Translations under genes and position numbers: made by a program
NCBI GenBank assembly: GCA_945903655.1
Contig: CAMDOY010000092.1
Span: 1-11,232, forward strand
Reading direction: 5' to 3'
Length of the DNA: 11,232 bases
From: Rhizobium sp. Q54
GTDB taxonomy: Bacteria; Pseudomonadota; Alphaproteobacteria; Rhizobiales; Beijerinckiaceae
In this document: positions 5,400-11,232 of the stretch, piece after piece
How the letters are laid out: every line of letters begins with the position of its first letter
Position numbering within the stretch: the stretch's first letter is position 1
Notes under the pieces: model-generated
The model's database searches: none
What the model was told of the DNA's origin: nothing
The model's input: only the letters and a program-made list of their open reading frames with translations

Positions 5400-6515
5400 T
5401 CACTTCGCCGGAATAGCCACCTTGCACCAGTTCAAAAGTCCCTCCATGGCCATGGCGAAAGCCTCGTTCATGGCGGCGACGGCTTGTTCTGGCTCCGTTG
5501 AAGTCGCAGGCGCGCGCTCCTCGATCAAGCTACGCTCGATCACCTTGCCATCAGAACCCAGCAGACGCACCCCAAGGGTCACCTCCGCCATGGGATGTTG
5601 CGCATCTGTGATCTGAAAGGCGCCGATGTCGATCAGCAATTGAAAATCGGGTGTAGGCGTATCGTTCGGTCCGGTGGCGAAGCGATAGCCCGCCTTGTCG
5701 AGGCTTTGTAGCACGCGTTTTTGGACAAGCTTGGGGATTGTATCGGGCCATTGCACGGGTTGCGGCGACAATTGACCTTGGGCGGTCTTCACGATGAGCC
5801 GCTGGGTGTCCAGCGTCGCCACCGTTGTAGGATCGGCGACGACCAGCGCCGCCTCCGGCATATCTGAGAGATCGACGCTCAGGACTGGGGCCGCCAGATC
5901 ATACAGCGCGGGCTTGGCCTCCTTGTCGCCCCCGCCAAGGCTGCGGTCGAGGCCTTGCAGGATGCTGTCCACACGGTCGGAGTTACGACCCAAGGCGGCG
6001 GCGAAGCTTTGCGCATTGATGACAATGTCGTGAAACGGCGCGGCGTTGTCGGTCACCATCGACTTCATCGCATCCAGCGCCTCTCGCGCCTGTTGCGACA
6101 GAGAGGTTGCGCCCTGGGCCACGATCACGGGAGCGCCCTTGGCGCGGTCCAGCGGCTTGTCCAGATCGCCGCCAGCCAGCGACACATAGACTGCCCCCAG
6201 CAGCCCCTGCGCCTCCAGCGTGGCCTGCGTTGCGGCGGTGATGGGGGCGTCGCGGTCGATGGCCAGATGGGCGTCGACGGCGCTCAGATTGGTCTTGTCG
6301 AAGGTCAGACTCCGCACCTCGCCCACGCGCACCCCGTTGAAAGTGACGGGCGCTCCCGTGCGCAGGCCGGGCGCCGCGCTCTCGAAACGCACGATGAGTT
6401 CGCTGCGCCCGCGCAGGCTGCCCTTGTTCTGGATCCACAGCGTGAAGGCCAGGCCCGCAAGCCCCGTCAGCAGTGCGAAGAGGCCAACGATGATGTAGCG
6501 GACGCGCGGCTCCAT
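5400..6515 (-). CDS. MlaD-type MCE protein fused to a PqiC-like (ABC_trans_aux) domain
   Basis: A 371-residue protein in two parts. The first is MlaD-like: one N-terminal membrane anchor (residues 7-28) and an MCE/MlaD domain (about 38-115) with APGLRTGAPVTFNGVRVGEV and the AQGLLGAVYVSL strand. A helical stretch follows (about 136-192). The second part (about 204-367) matches the ABC-type transport auxiliary lipoprotein domain (PF03886, PqiC-like): YDLAAPVLSVDL, LDTQRLIV, the WPDTIPKLVQKRVLQSL helix and the closing MNEAFAMAMEGLLNW helix. That domain usually stands alone behind its own lipoprotein signal; here no lipobox exists, so it stays tethered to the inner membrane. MCE proteins form hexameric lipid channels. 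ATG at 6515 has AGGAG 6 nt upstream and lies 8 nt after the ATPase stop; an in-frame start at 6578 would overlap that gene and lacks support. Confidence 0.88.
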   Translation of the reverse strand: MEPRVRYIIVGLFALLTGLAGLAFTLWIQNKGSLRGRSELIVRFESAAPGLRTGAPVTFNGVRVGEVRSLTFDKTNLSAVDAHLAIDRDAPITAATQATLEAQGLLGAVYVSLAGGDLDKPLDRAKGAPVIVAQGATSLSQQAREALDAMKSMVTDNAAPFHDIVINAQSFAAALGRNSDRVDSILQGLDRSLGGGDKEAKPALYDLAAPVLSVDLSDMPEAALVVADPTTVATLDTQRLIVKTAQGQLSPQPVQWPDTIPKLVQKRVLQSLDKAGYRFATGPNDTPTPDFQLLIDIGAFQITDAQHPMAEVTLGVRLLGSDGKVIERSLIEERAPATSTEPEQAVAAMNEAFAMAMEGLLNWCKVAIPAK

Positions 6516-6523
6516 GTGGGCTC

Positions 6524-7288
6524 CTAAGCAAGTTGCGCCGCCCTGCCCCGCTCGCCCCTGAAATAGGCGCGCAGCCACGGGTGATCGAAGGCGAGAATGT
6601 CCTGCATCGGCCCCTGCGCGATGATGCGCCCGTCATAGAGCGCGAGAATGCGGGTGCAGACGGATTTCAGGGAATTGAGATCATGGGTCACCATGAAGAC
6701 CGTCAGGTTCAGCACCCGCTGCAGGGTGCGGATCAGCCGGTCGATCTCGCCGGCGGCGATGGGATCAAGGCCCGAGGTCGGCTCGTCGAGGAAGAGAATG
6801 TCCGGGTCCAGCGCCAGCGCGCGGGCGATGGCGACGCGCTTGGTCATGCCGCCGGAGATTTCGGAGGGCAACTTATCCGCGTCCTCCACGCTCAGGCCGA
6901 CCATGGCGAGCTTGGCCAGCGCCACATCCCCATACATGGCGTCCGAGCCATCGAGATATTCGCGCATGGGAAACTCCACATTCTCCCGCAGGGTCAGGGA
7001 GGAGAACAGCGCGCCCTGCTGAAACATCATGCCGCAGCGCCCGCCGATGCGCCGGGACTCCGCAGGGGTCGCCTGCTCCAGCCGCACGCCCATGATCTCC
7101 ACGGTTCCTGAGGTCTTGGGCAGCAGGCCCAGCATGGTGCGCAGCAGCACCGTCTTGCCCGAGCCCGAAGCGCCCACCAGCCCCACGATCTCCCCGCGCC
7201 GCACTTGGAAGGAGAGGCCGCGCACCACCTCATGCCCCGCCAGCGTCACATGCAGGTCGCTCACGGTGATGACCTCGTCCGCCTCCAT
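6524..7288 (-). CDS. ABC transporter ATP-binding protein, MlaF type
   Basis: A 254-residue ATPase with every nucleotide-binding motif intact: Walker A GASGSGKT (39-46), Q-loop Gln90, signature ISGGM (144-148) inside the SEISGGMTKRVAIARAL block, Walker B ILFLDEP (164-170), D-loop SGLDP, and switch His202 in VTHDL. The SGGMxKR signature and the DPIAAGEID stretch after the D-loop are characteristic of the MlaF/Ttg2A subgroup that powers phospholipid or sterol-like lipid transport between inner and outer membranes. It should pair with the permease encoded 3 nt upstream and the MCE protein 8 nt downstream. The 3-nt gap to the preceding stop suggests translational coupling. Confidence 0.93.
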   Translation of the reverse strand: MEADEVITVSDLHVTLAGHEVVRGLSFQVRRGEIVGLVGASGSGKTVLLRTMLGLLPKTSGTVEIMGVRLEQATPAESRRIGGRCGMMFQQGALFSSLTLRENVEFPMREYLDGSDAMYGDVALAKLAMVGLSVEDADKLPSEISGGMTKRVAIARALALDPDILFLDEPTSGLDPIAAGEIDRLIRTLQRVLNLTVFMVTHDLNSLKSVCTRILALYDGRIIAQGPMQDILAFDHPWLRAYFRGERGRAAQLA

Positions 7289-7291
7289 GGG

Positions 7292-8419
7292 TCACATCCC
7301 CATGGCGGCGAAGAGCACAGCGAAGATGCCGTCCAGCACGATGACGAAGAAGATCGAGCGCACCACGGAGGCGGTGGCGCCGAGGCCCAGGGACTCCGCG
7401 CTACCCTGCACCTTCATGCCCTCCAGCGCCGCCACCGCGCCAATCACGAAGGCCATGACCGGCGCCTTGATGAGGCCCACCTCCAGATCAATATGGGAGG
7501 CCGCCTCGTGCAGGCGCTCGATATAGACGGCGGGGCTCATGTCGCCATAGATCCAGGCCACCACCCCCGCCCCATAGAGCGCCGCCCCGTTGCCGATGAT
7601 CGTGAGCAGCGGCGCCGCCACGATCAGCGCGAGAATGCGCGGCAAGATGAGATATTCCACGGGGTCAAGCCCCATGGTGCGCAGGGCGTCGATCTCCTCG
7701 CGCATCTTCATGGAGCCGATCTCGGCCGTATAGGCGCTGCCCGAGCGTCCGGCCACCATGATGGTGACCAGCAGCACGCCGATCTCGCGCAGCACCAGAA
7801 TGGTCACGAGATCGACCACATAGTCCGTCGCGCCAAAGCGCTGAAAGTGGAAGAAGCCCTGCTGCGCCAGAATGCAGCCGATGAGGAAGCACATGAGCGC
7901 GATGATGGGCACGGCGCGCAGGCCCGTGCGATCCAGATGATGCACGGCGGAGCGCAGCCGCAACCGCGCGGGATGCCGCAGGCCCTGGGCGAAGCAGAAG
8001 GTCAGCCGCCCCGTGAGATCCAGAAAGGCGGCGAAATCCACCGCGAAGGCCTCCGCGCTGCGGCCCAACCGATGCAGTAGCGTCCCCCATCGGTCGCGCC
8101 GCCCGGTCTGCCCGGAGGGCCGCGCGAGGGCCTTGTCGACGCCTGCAAACAGATCCGCGCGGGCGTCCTGGGGGATCGCGAGCTGCGCCTGCGCGCCCGC
8201 CTCCACCACCGAGCGCCGCAGCCGCTCCAGCGCCCAGACCCCGAAGGTGTCGAGCCGCCCGACGCCCTCCAGACTGATGGTCAGCTTGCGCACATGAGGG
8301 GGCGCGGCATGGGCGAGACGGTCGAGATCTGCGGCATGGGCGGCCGTCCAGTCGCCCTCGGCGCTCAGGAGGTCGCCGTCAGCGCCGACGCCAGCGCGCA
8401 GGCTTGGCCCCTGCGCCAC
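7292..8419 (-). CDS. MlaE-type ABC permease with N-terminal STAS (MlaB-like) domain
   Basis: A 375-residue protein. Residues about 14-97 look like a STAS/MlaB domain (LLSAEGDWT, then VRKLTISLEGVGRLDTFGVWALERL). A linker and interface helix lead to the MlaE permease (about 115-373), with five or so membrane helices and the conserved REIGVLLVTIMVAGRSGSA and AEIGSMKMREEIDALRTMGLDP blocks, which contact the ATPase. In E. coli MlaB is a separate protein bound to MlaF; fused STAS-MlaE permeases occur in other bacteria. The start is GTG at 8419, 3 nt after the TAG of the upstream gene, with only a weak AGG upstream, so coupling to that gene is likely. The protein lies in the inner membrane. Confidence 0.92.
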   Translation of the reverse strand: MAQGPSLRAGVGADGDLLSAEGDWTAAHAADLDRLAHAAPPHVRKLTISLEGVGRLDTFGVWALERLRRSVVEAGAQAQLAIPQDARADLFAGVDKALARPSGQTGRRDRWGTLLHRLGRSAEAFAVDFAAFLDLTGRLTFCFAQGLRHPARLRLRSAVHHLDRTGLRAVPIIALMCFLIGCILAQQGFFHFQRFGATDYVVDLVTILVLREIGVLLVTIMVAGRSGSAYTAEIGSMKMREEIDALRTMGLDPVEYLILPRILALIVAAPLLTIIGNGAALYGAGVVAWIYGDMSPAVYIERLHEAASHIDLEVGLIKAPVMAFVIGAVAALEGMKVQGSAESLGLGATASVVRSIFFVIVLDGIFAVLFAAMGM

Positions 8420-8422
8420 GAC

Positions 8423-8938
8423 CTAGCGGCCCCGCACCAGCGCGATGCTCACCGCCGCGATGTCGCCCCCCTGGGAGCGGATCGCGACCGACTGGCGGTT
8501 TCCCTTCACCGCCACGGAAATGCCCGCACTGAAGCCCGGCCCCTGGGCCGAGCCCTGCATGGAGCCGCGCCCGAGCCGCCCAGCCAGAGGGCCGCGCACA
8601 TTGCGGGAGGTCTCGACCCATTCTCCGGCCAGCCGCCCGCCCTCGTTGCGCACAGTGTTGATGAGGTCGAAGCCGGTGGTGTCGCTGCGGCAGCGCAGCC
8701 GCTGGCTCATCACATCCCCGCGCGCCACATAATCGGCGCCGCAGCGCAGCCGCTCCGTGCGCCCATCCGTATGGGACAGGGTGCCCGACCCAGACCACGA
8801 ACCCTCAAAATCATGGAAGCCGCCAGCGGCCGCCTGGGCGGCTGCGGATTGGGCCAGCGCGGGGCTCGCACCCAGCCCCAGCAGAAGACACCCAGCGGCC
8901 ACCGCCGCCCATGACCCTCGAACGATCTCCTTGATCAC
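8423..8938 (-). CDS. Small exported protein of unknown family heading the Mla-type operon
   Basis: A 171-residue protein that I do not recognise as a named family. It has a clear Sec signal peptide, ending SPALA with likely cleavage after residue 29; the cysteine at 17 sits inside the hydrophobic core and is not a proper lipobox. The mature part is glycine- and serine-rich with alternating polar and hydrophobic residues, suggesting a beta-rich fold. It contains FEGSWSGSGTL (44-54), two cysteines (66 and 83) that could form a disulphide in the periplasm, and GNRQSVAIRSQGGDIAAVSI near the end. The start is GTG at 8938, with GGGAG 7 nt upstream. Its TAG is 3 nt from the permease start, so it is almost certainly co-translated with the transporter. 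I infer a periplasmic partner, but it has no visible similarity to MlaC. Confidence 0.78.
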   Translation of the reverse strand: MIKEIVRGSWAAVAAGCLLLGLGASPALAQSAAAQAAAGGFHDFEGSWSGSGTLSHTDGRTERLRCGADYVARGDVMSQRLRCRSDTTGFDLINTVRNEGGRLAGEWVETSRNVRGPLAGRLGRGSMQGSAQGPGFSAGISVAVKGNRQSVAIRSQGGDIAAVSIALVRGR

Positions 8939-8963
8939 CCGCGCTCTCCCTCGACCGGAGGCC

Positions 8964-8995
8964 CCTCAGCCTTGCCCAGCTAGGCATGCCTGAGG
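8964..8995. other. Imperfect inverted repeat between the GST gene and the Mla-type operon
   Basis: CCTCAG (8964-8969) pairs with CTGAGG (8990-8995), and inside it TGCC (8973-8976) pairs with GGCA (8983-8986), with a 3 x 3 internal loop. The perfect 10-bp palindrome AGGCATGCCT (8982-8991) overlaps it. No T-tract follows on either strand, so it is not a standard intrinsic terminator. It occupies the 84-bp gap where a promoter for the operon head would be expected, and could be a regulatory site or an mRNA-processing hairpin. Confidence 0.35.
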
Positions 8996-9022
8996 AGGCC
9001 GAAAGGTTCCGGGAGGAAGACG

Positions 9023-9598
9023 TCAGGGCAGTTCGTAACCGACCGCCGCCTCGTCCGCGATGGTGCGCTGGACCGCCGGGCGATCCATCATCAGAGCGTG
9101 ATGCGCGAAAAGGTTGGGGTAATCTTCGGGCTTGGGCTCCGCATAACCCACGAAGCGCCAGAACAGGCGGAAAAGATGGATATCCGCAACCGAATAGGCC
9201 CCGAGAGCCCAGCCGCCGGGCCCAAGCTTGCGATCGGCGTCAAGGAACACCCGACGGGCGTTGTCGATGCTGACGCGCCGGGCGGGATGGAGCGTGGAGG
9301 CCACATAGGACATCCAGGACACCGCTTGCGCCTGCCCCTCCATATCCTCCGGAATCAACCGCGCCTCGGGGAAGCGGCGGGCCAGATAGAACAGGATGCC
9401 CGCCACCTCGGTCAGGGGGCGCCCGTCGATCAGCAGCAGCGGCACCTTGCCCTCAGGGTTCAGCGCCAGATAGCCAGATTCGCGTTGCTGCTTGTTTTTC
9501 AGGGATATGGCGCGGGCCTCAAAGGGCGCGCCGGTCTCATGCAGGGCGATATGGGCCGCCATGGAGCTGGCGCCGGGGGAAAAATAAAGGGTCAACAT
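9023..9598 (-). CDS. Glutathione S-transferase family protein, beta-class-like with Ser at the catalytic position
   Basis: A 191-residue protein with a thioredoxin-like N-terminal domain (1-77: MLTLYFSPGASSMAAHIAL, the cis-proline motif GKVP at 50-53, and LTEVAGIL). An all-helical C-terminal domain follows (about 88-185) with the N-capping box SVAD at 136-139. The opening closely resembles beta-class bacterial GSTs, which read SPGACS with catalytic Cys10; here that position is Ser11. The enzyme probably binds glutathione, but its chemistry may be serine-activated or altered. It is cytoplasmic. ATG at 9598 has GGAGGAG ending 5 nt upstream; a GTG at 9613 would lie inside that ribosome-binding site. 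It is divergent from irr and lies 84 nt upstream of the Mla-type operon on the same strand. Confidence 0.88.
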   Translation of the reverse strand: MLTLYFSPGASSMAAHIALHETGAPFEARAISLKNKQQRESGYLALNPEGKVPLLLIDGRPLTEVAGILFYLARRFPEARLIPEDMEGQAQAVSWMSYVASTLHPARRVSIDNARRVFLDADRKLGPGGWALGAYSVADIHLFRLFWRFVGYAEPKPEDYPNLFAHHALMMDRPAVQRTIADEAAVGYELP

Positions 9599-9726
9599 GT
9601 CGGCTCCTCCCACCTGTCAATCGAACTGGACGATCCTTATAATATTTCCAAAGTGGCGTCTTGCCCTTGTGGCGCCGCCCCGAACATTGTAGAGGTCTAA
9701 GTCCATTAACTGGAAAGATCGCGGAG
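9599..9726. promoter_or_regulatory. Divergent promoter region between the GST gene and irr
   Basis: This 128-bp gap should hold promoters for both genes. A perfect + strand -10 hexamer TATAAT lies at 9638-9643, placing an irr start near 9650 and a leader of about 77 nt; no good -35 stands 17 nt upstream. The same AT island reads TATTAT on the minus strand (9644-9639), suitable for the GST gene. I see no clear palindromic iron-control element. Confidence 0.4.
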
Positions 9727-10167
9727 ATGAGGGAGAAGCTCGAACAAGCGGGACTGCGCGTCACCCGGCAGCGGATGATGATCGCTGATCTTCTGTTCGC
9801 CAAGGGCGACCGGCATGTGACCGCCGAGGCGCTCTACGCCGAAGCCAGCGTCATTCCCTATCCGCCCTCCCTCGCCACGATCTACAACACCCTGCGCGAC
9901 TTCGCCGACAAGGGCTTGGTGCGCGAAATCGCGCTTTATGGCGGCAAGGTCTGGTTCGACACGCAGACGGGGCCCCATTTCCATTTCTATCTGGAAGACC
10001 GCGAAGAACTCTTCGATATTCCGGAGGCCCTGATCCCCAGCTTCGACATTCCAGCTCCCGCTGGCATGCGAATCGCCGGGATCGATGTGGTGATCAAGCT
10101 GGAACGTCTGCCCGAGAGCATGAACGTTGCGGCGCCCGAGAGCGCCACCAAACGCCCAAATCCCTGA
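9727..10167 (+). CDS. irr: Irr-type Fur-family transcriptional regulator
   Basis: A 146-residue protein with the Irr hallmark sequence: GLRVTRQRMMIADLLFAKGDRHVTAEALYAEA (9-40) followed by PPSLATIYNTLRDFADKGLVREI, a winged-helix DNA-binding domain. Then come WFDTQTGPHFHFYLE (76-90), EELFDIPE and a GMRIAGIDVVIKLERL end, like rhizobial Irr proteins. In those regions Irr proteins carry HHH, which binds haem; here residues 84-86 read His-Phe-His. There are no cysteines, so neither the haem regulatory Cys-Pro motif nor a Cys4 structural zinc site is present. Irr controls iron and haem genes in rhizobia and relatives. ATG at 9727 has GGAAAG about 8 nt upstream. The frame stays open back to TTG codons at 9661 and 9667, so a longer form is possible. 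The gene could also be a second, divergent Irr paralogue. Confidence 0.85.
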   Translation: MREKLEQAGLRVTRQRMMIADLLFAKGDRHVTAEALYAEASVIPYPPSLATIYNTLRDFADKGLVREIALYGGKVWFDTQTGPHFHFYLEDREELFDIPEALIPSFDIPAPAGMRIAGIDVVIKLERLPESMNVAAPESATKRPNP

Positions 10168-10314
10168 AAACCTCTTTCTGCTCCGGCGAAACAGTGATTG
10201 TCCCTCCTCGCTGGATGGGTTATTCCGGGTCTGTGCGTCTGTGCAGGCGCGCGCGGCACGCAACCTGTCAAATGGACATGTAAATTCAGACAGGTTTGGA
10301 GACGAGTTTCGACC
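10168..10314 (+). promoter_or_regulatory. Upstream region of the complex I subunit gene, with an inverted repeat
   Basis: This 147-bp gap contains AACCTGTC (10262-10269) and its exact inverse GACAGGTT (10289-10296), separated by 19 nt and ending 18 nt before the start codon. The arms could be an operator or the stem of a leader hairpin. A weak sigma-70 candidate, TTGTCC (10198-10203) with TATTCC 17 nt later (10221-10226), lies upstream. An 8-bp tandem duplication GTCTGTGC occupies 10229-10244. No terminator for irr is evident. Confidence 0.35.
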
Positions 10315-10620
10315 ATGAGCGCACGCATCTACCGCCCGGCCAAAACCGCAACCCAATCCGGCGCAGCCAAGTCCCGCCGCTGGCTGCTGGAGTTCGAGCC
10401 CGAACAGCCGCGCGAAGTCGAGCCCTTGATGGGCTGGACCAGTTCCGGCGACATGAAGGCCCAGATCAAGCTCTGGTTCGCCACCAAGGAAGAGGCTCTG
10501 GACTACGCAGCGCGCCAGGGCATCGAGGCCCGGGTCGAGGAGCCCGGCGTAGCCACCCGCAAGGTGGTCTCCTATTCCGACAACTTCCGGTCTGGCCGTC
10601 TGGGACAGTGGACCCACTGA
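10315..10620 (+). CDS. NADH dehydrogenase (complex I) accessory subunit, NDUFS4 family
   Basis: A 101-residue protein of the ETC complex I subunit family (PF04800), the bacterial counterpart of the mitochondrial 18-kDa/AQDQ subunit NDUFS4. Conserved pieces appear in order: MSARIYRPAKTATQSG, WLLEFEPE (23-30), PLMGWTSSGDM (37-47), a FATKEEALDYA helix (55-65), and YSDNFRSGRLGQWTH at the C-terminus. It is a peripheral subunit on the cytoplasmic arm of complex I, found mainly in alphaproteobacteria and mitochondria, and it supports assembly or stability. Length is typical for the bacterial form. The ATG at 10315 has only a distant GGAG; upstream in-frame codons do not look conserved. The tRNA-Arg gene follows 16 nt later. 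Confidence 0.92.
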   Translation: MSARIYRPAKTATQSGAAKSRRWLLEFEPEQPREVEPLMGWTSSGDMKAQIKLWFATKEEALDYAARQGIEARVEEPGVATRKVVSYSDNFRSGRLGQWTH

Positions 10621-10636
10621 TCAGTCATCGCCTTCC

Positions 10637-10713
10637 GGCCCCGTAGCTCAGCTGGATAGAGCAGCCGCCTTCTAAGCGGCAGGTCGCAGGTTCGAGCCCT
10701 GCCGGGGTCGCCA
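10637..10713 (+). tRNA. tRNA-Arg (anticodon TCT)
   Basis: A complete 77-nt cloverleaf with encoded CCA. The acceptor stem is GGCCCCG (10637-10643) with CGGGGTC (10703-10709), with one G-U pair. The D-arm contains TAGCTCAGCTGGATAGAGC. The anticodon stem GCCGC (10664-10668) pairs with GCGGC (10676-10680) around loop CTTCTAA, with anticodon TCT at 10671-10673 reading AGA (Arg). The T-arm is GCAGG-TTCGAGC-CCTGC, and the gene ends GCCA. No intrinsic terminator for it is obvious. Nothing nearby suggests use as an integration site. Confidence 0.96.
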
Positions 10714-10775
10714 TCTCCAAAGTCGAGCGTTGCCAACTCTCCGAAAAGAGCAGCGTTCCGTCATCAGCCGGGCGC

Positions 10776-10801
10776 AAAAAAGGCGGGGAATAATCCCCGC
10801 C
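10776..10801 (-). terminator. Intrinsic terminator of the flagellin gene
   Basis: On the minus strand GGCGGGGA (10801-10794) pairs perfectly with TCCCCGCC (10789-10782) around a 4-nt loop, followed by six thymines (10781-10776). It lies 29 nt beyond the flagellin TAA. Very strong stem and clean T-tract; it stops transcription running toward the tRNA gene. Confidence 0.93.
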
Positions 10802-10830
10802 CTCTGGTGACCATCTTTGATCGATCAATC

Positions 10831-11232
10831 TTACCTGAGCAACTGCAGCACAGACTGCGGAGCCTGGTTGGCCTGCGCCAACATAGCCTGCGCCGCCTGC
10901 TGGATGATGTTGCGCTTGGCGAGCTCGGTGGTGGCCTGAGAATAATCGGTGTCCTCGATGCGGCTGCGCGACTCCTGCGCCTTGGCCGACACATTCGCCA
11001 GATTGTCGCTGGTGAACTGCAGACGGCTGATCACAGCGCCCATGTTCGACCGTGCGGAACTGACAGTATCAAGCGCTGAAATGATGACACCAAGGGCAGC
11101 GGAGGAGCTTGTCGTACCCGTGATATTGTTGCCAGCGATGGATGAAAGCACGCCAGCGCCCGAAGCTGTGGTCATATTGTCGAATGTTATTGAAATGGAC
11201 TGGCCGCTGTTCGCCCCGACCTGGAAGGTGAA
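10831..11232 (-). CDS. Flagellin, C-terminal part (5' end beyond window)
   Basis: The frame is open from the right edge (11232) to the TAA at 10831-10833, giving 133 visible residues; the N-terminus lies outside the window. The C-terminal flagellin domain is unmistakable: ALDTVSSARSNMGAVISRLQFTSDNLANVSAKAQESRSRIEDTDYSQATTELAKRNIIQQAAQAMLAQANQAPQSVLQLLR. This segment forms the D0/D1 coiled-coil core of the filament and is the export and chaperone-binding end. The preceding visible part (FTFQVGANSGQSISITF) belongs to the D1/D2 boundary. The methionine at 11175 is internal and should not be taken as a start. Flagellin is secreted by the flagellar type III apparatus and assembled outside the cell. 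Confidence 0.95.
   Translation of the reverse strand, partial: FTFQVGANSGQSISITFDNMTTASGAGVLSSIAGNNITGTTSSSAALGVIISALDTVSSARSNMGAVISRLQFTSDNLANVSAKAQESRSRIEDTDYSQATTELAKRNIIQQAAQAMLAQANQAPQSVLQLLR

Noticed and set aside
7205..8080. A 291-codon + strand open frame opposite the ATPase and permease genes
   Set aside because: Translation is dominated by His, Asp, Gly and Arg; it mirrors the codon pattern of the real genes on the minus strand.
10229..10244. Tandem duplication of GTCTGTGC
   Set aside because: Only two 8-bp copies in a GC-rich gap, with no associated gene or structure; too short to call a repeat element.
9706..10617. A 303-codon minus-strand open frame spanning irr and the complex I subunit gene
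   Set aside because: Both + strand genes have strong family matches, and the antisense frame has no recognisable domain and crosses their intergenic gap.
10637..10713. tRNA-Arg as a possible attachment site for an integrated element
   Set aside because: No integrase, no repeated 3' tRNA fragment and no change of gene character were seen next to it.
10735..10759. GGAAC-N17-GTT on the minus strand, a good EcfG-like match
   Set aside because: It lies just downstream of the flagellin terminator and would transcribe the antisense strand of the tRNA gene; no gene needs it, so chance is the better explanation.
10831..11175. Reading the right-edge frame as a complete 114-residue protein starting at 11175
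   Set aside because: The frame continues without a stop to the window edge and the residues upstream fit a flagellin core, so this is the C-terminal part of a longer protein.

Overview
The window comes from a GC-rich alphaproteobacterial chromosome, most likely order Hyphomicrobiales (Rhizobiales). The best pointers are an Irr-type Fur-family regulator, an NDUFS4-like accessory subunit of respiratory complex I, and a flagellin with an alphaproteobacterial C-terminus. Ribosome-binding sites of the GGAG type and dense antisense open frames fit a high-GC genome. I see no mobile element, integrase, CRISPR array, phage gene or rRNA. This is chromosomal housekeeping and stress-response territory, and every taxonomic statement is inference from protein resemblance.

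Layout. 1-507 (+) is the 3' half of a zinc-binding/medium-chain dehydrogenase, closed by a clear intrinsic terminator (530-560). 560-2858 (-) is a stress-type cluster: yidB-like, then glsB/yeaQ-like, then an internal terminator, then an erythromycin-esterase-family gene. 3048-3800 (-) is a Crp/Fnr regulator, preceded by a 500-bp AT-richer non-coding region with a perfect 20-bp palindrome and a terminator-like hairpin. 4301-5323 (-) is an orphan TctC-type periplasmic binding protein. 5400-8938 (-) is a compact lipid-transport operon of the Mla/MCE type: a small exported protein of unknown family, a STAS-MlaE permease fusion, the MlaF ATPase, and an MlaD (MCE) protein fused to a PqiC-like auxiliary domain. 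9023-9598 (-) is a beta-class-like glutathione S-transferase whose catalytic cysteine position is serine. Divergent from it are irr (9727-10167, +), the complex I subunit (10315-10620, +) and tRNA-Arg(TCT) (10637-10713, +). The right edge is the C-terminal part of a flagellin (-) with a strong terminator.

How it fits together. The Mla-type genes are almost contiguous (gaps of 3, 3 and 8 nt) and should form one transporter. Its MlaB-like and PqiC-like parts appear to be built into the permease and the MCE protein rather than encoded separately. No separate MlaC gene is visible, so the exported protein at the operon head is an obvious candidate partner. The yidB/glsB/esterase cluster looks like an envelope or general stress unit. 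Most novelty here lies in domain architecture and residue substitutions (MlaD fusion, Irr His-Phe-His, Ser-type GST, cysteine-poor Fnr relative) and in the regulatory region before the Crp/Fnr gene. I found no convincing wholly new system.
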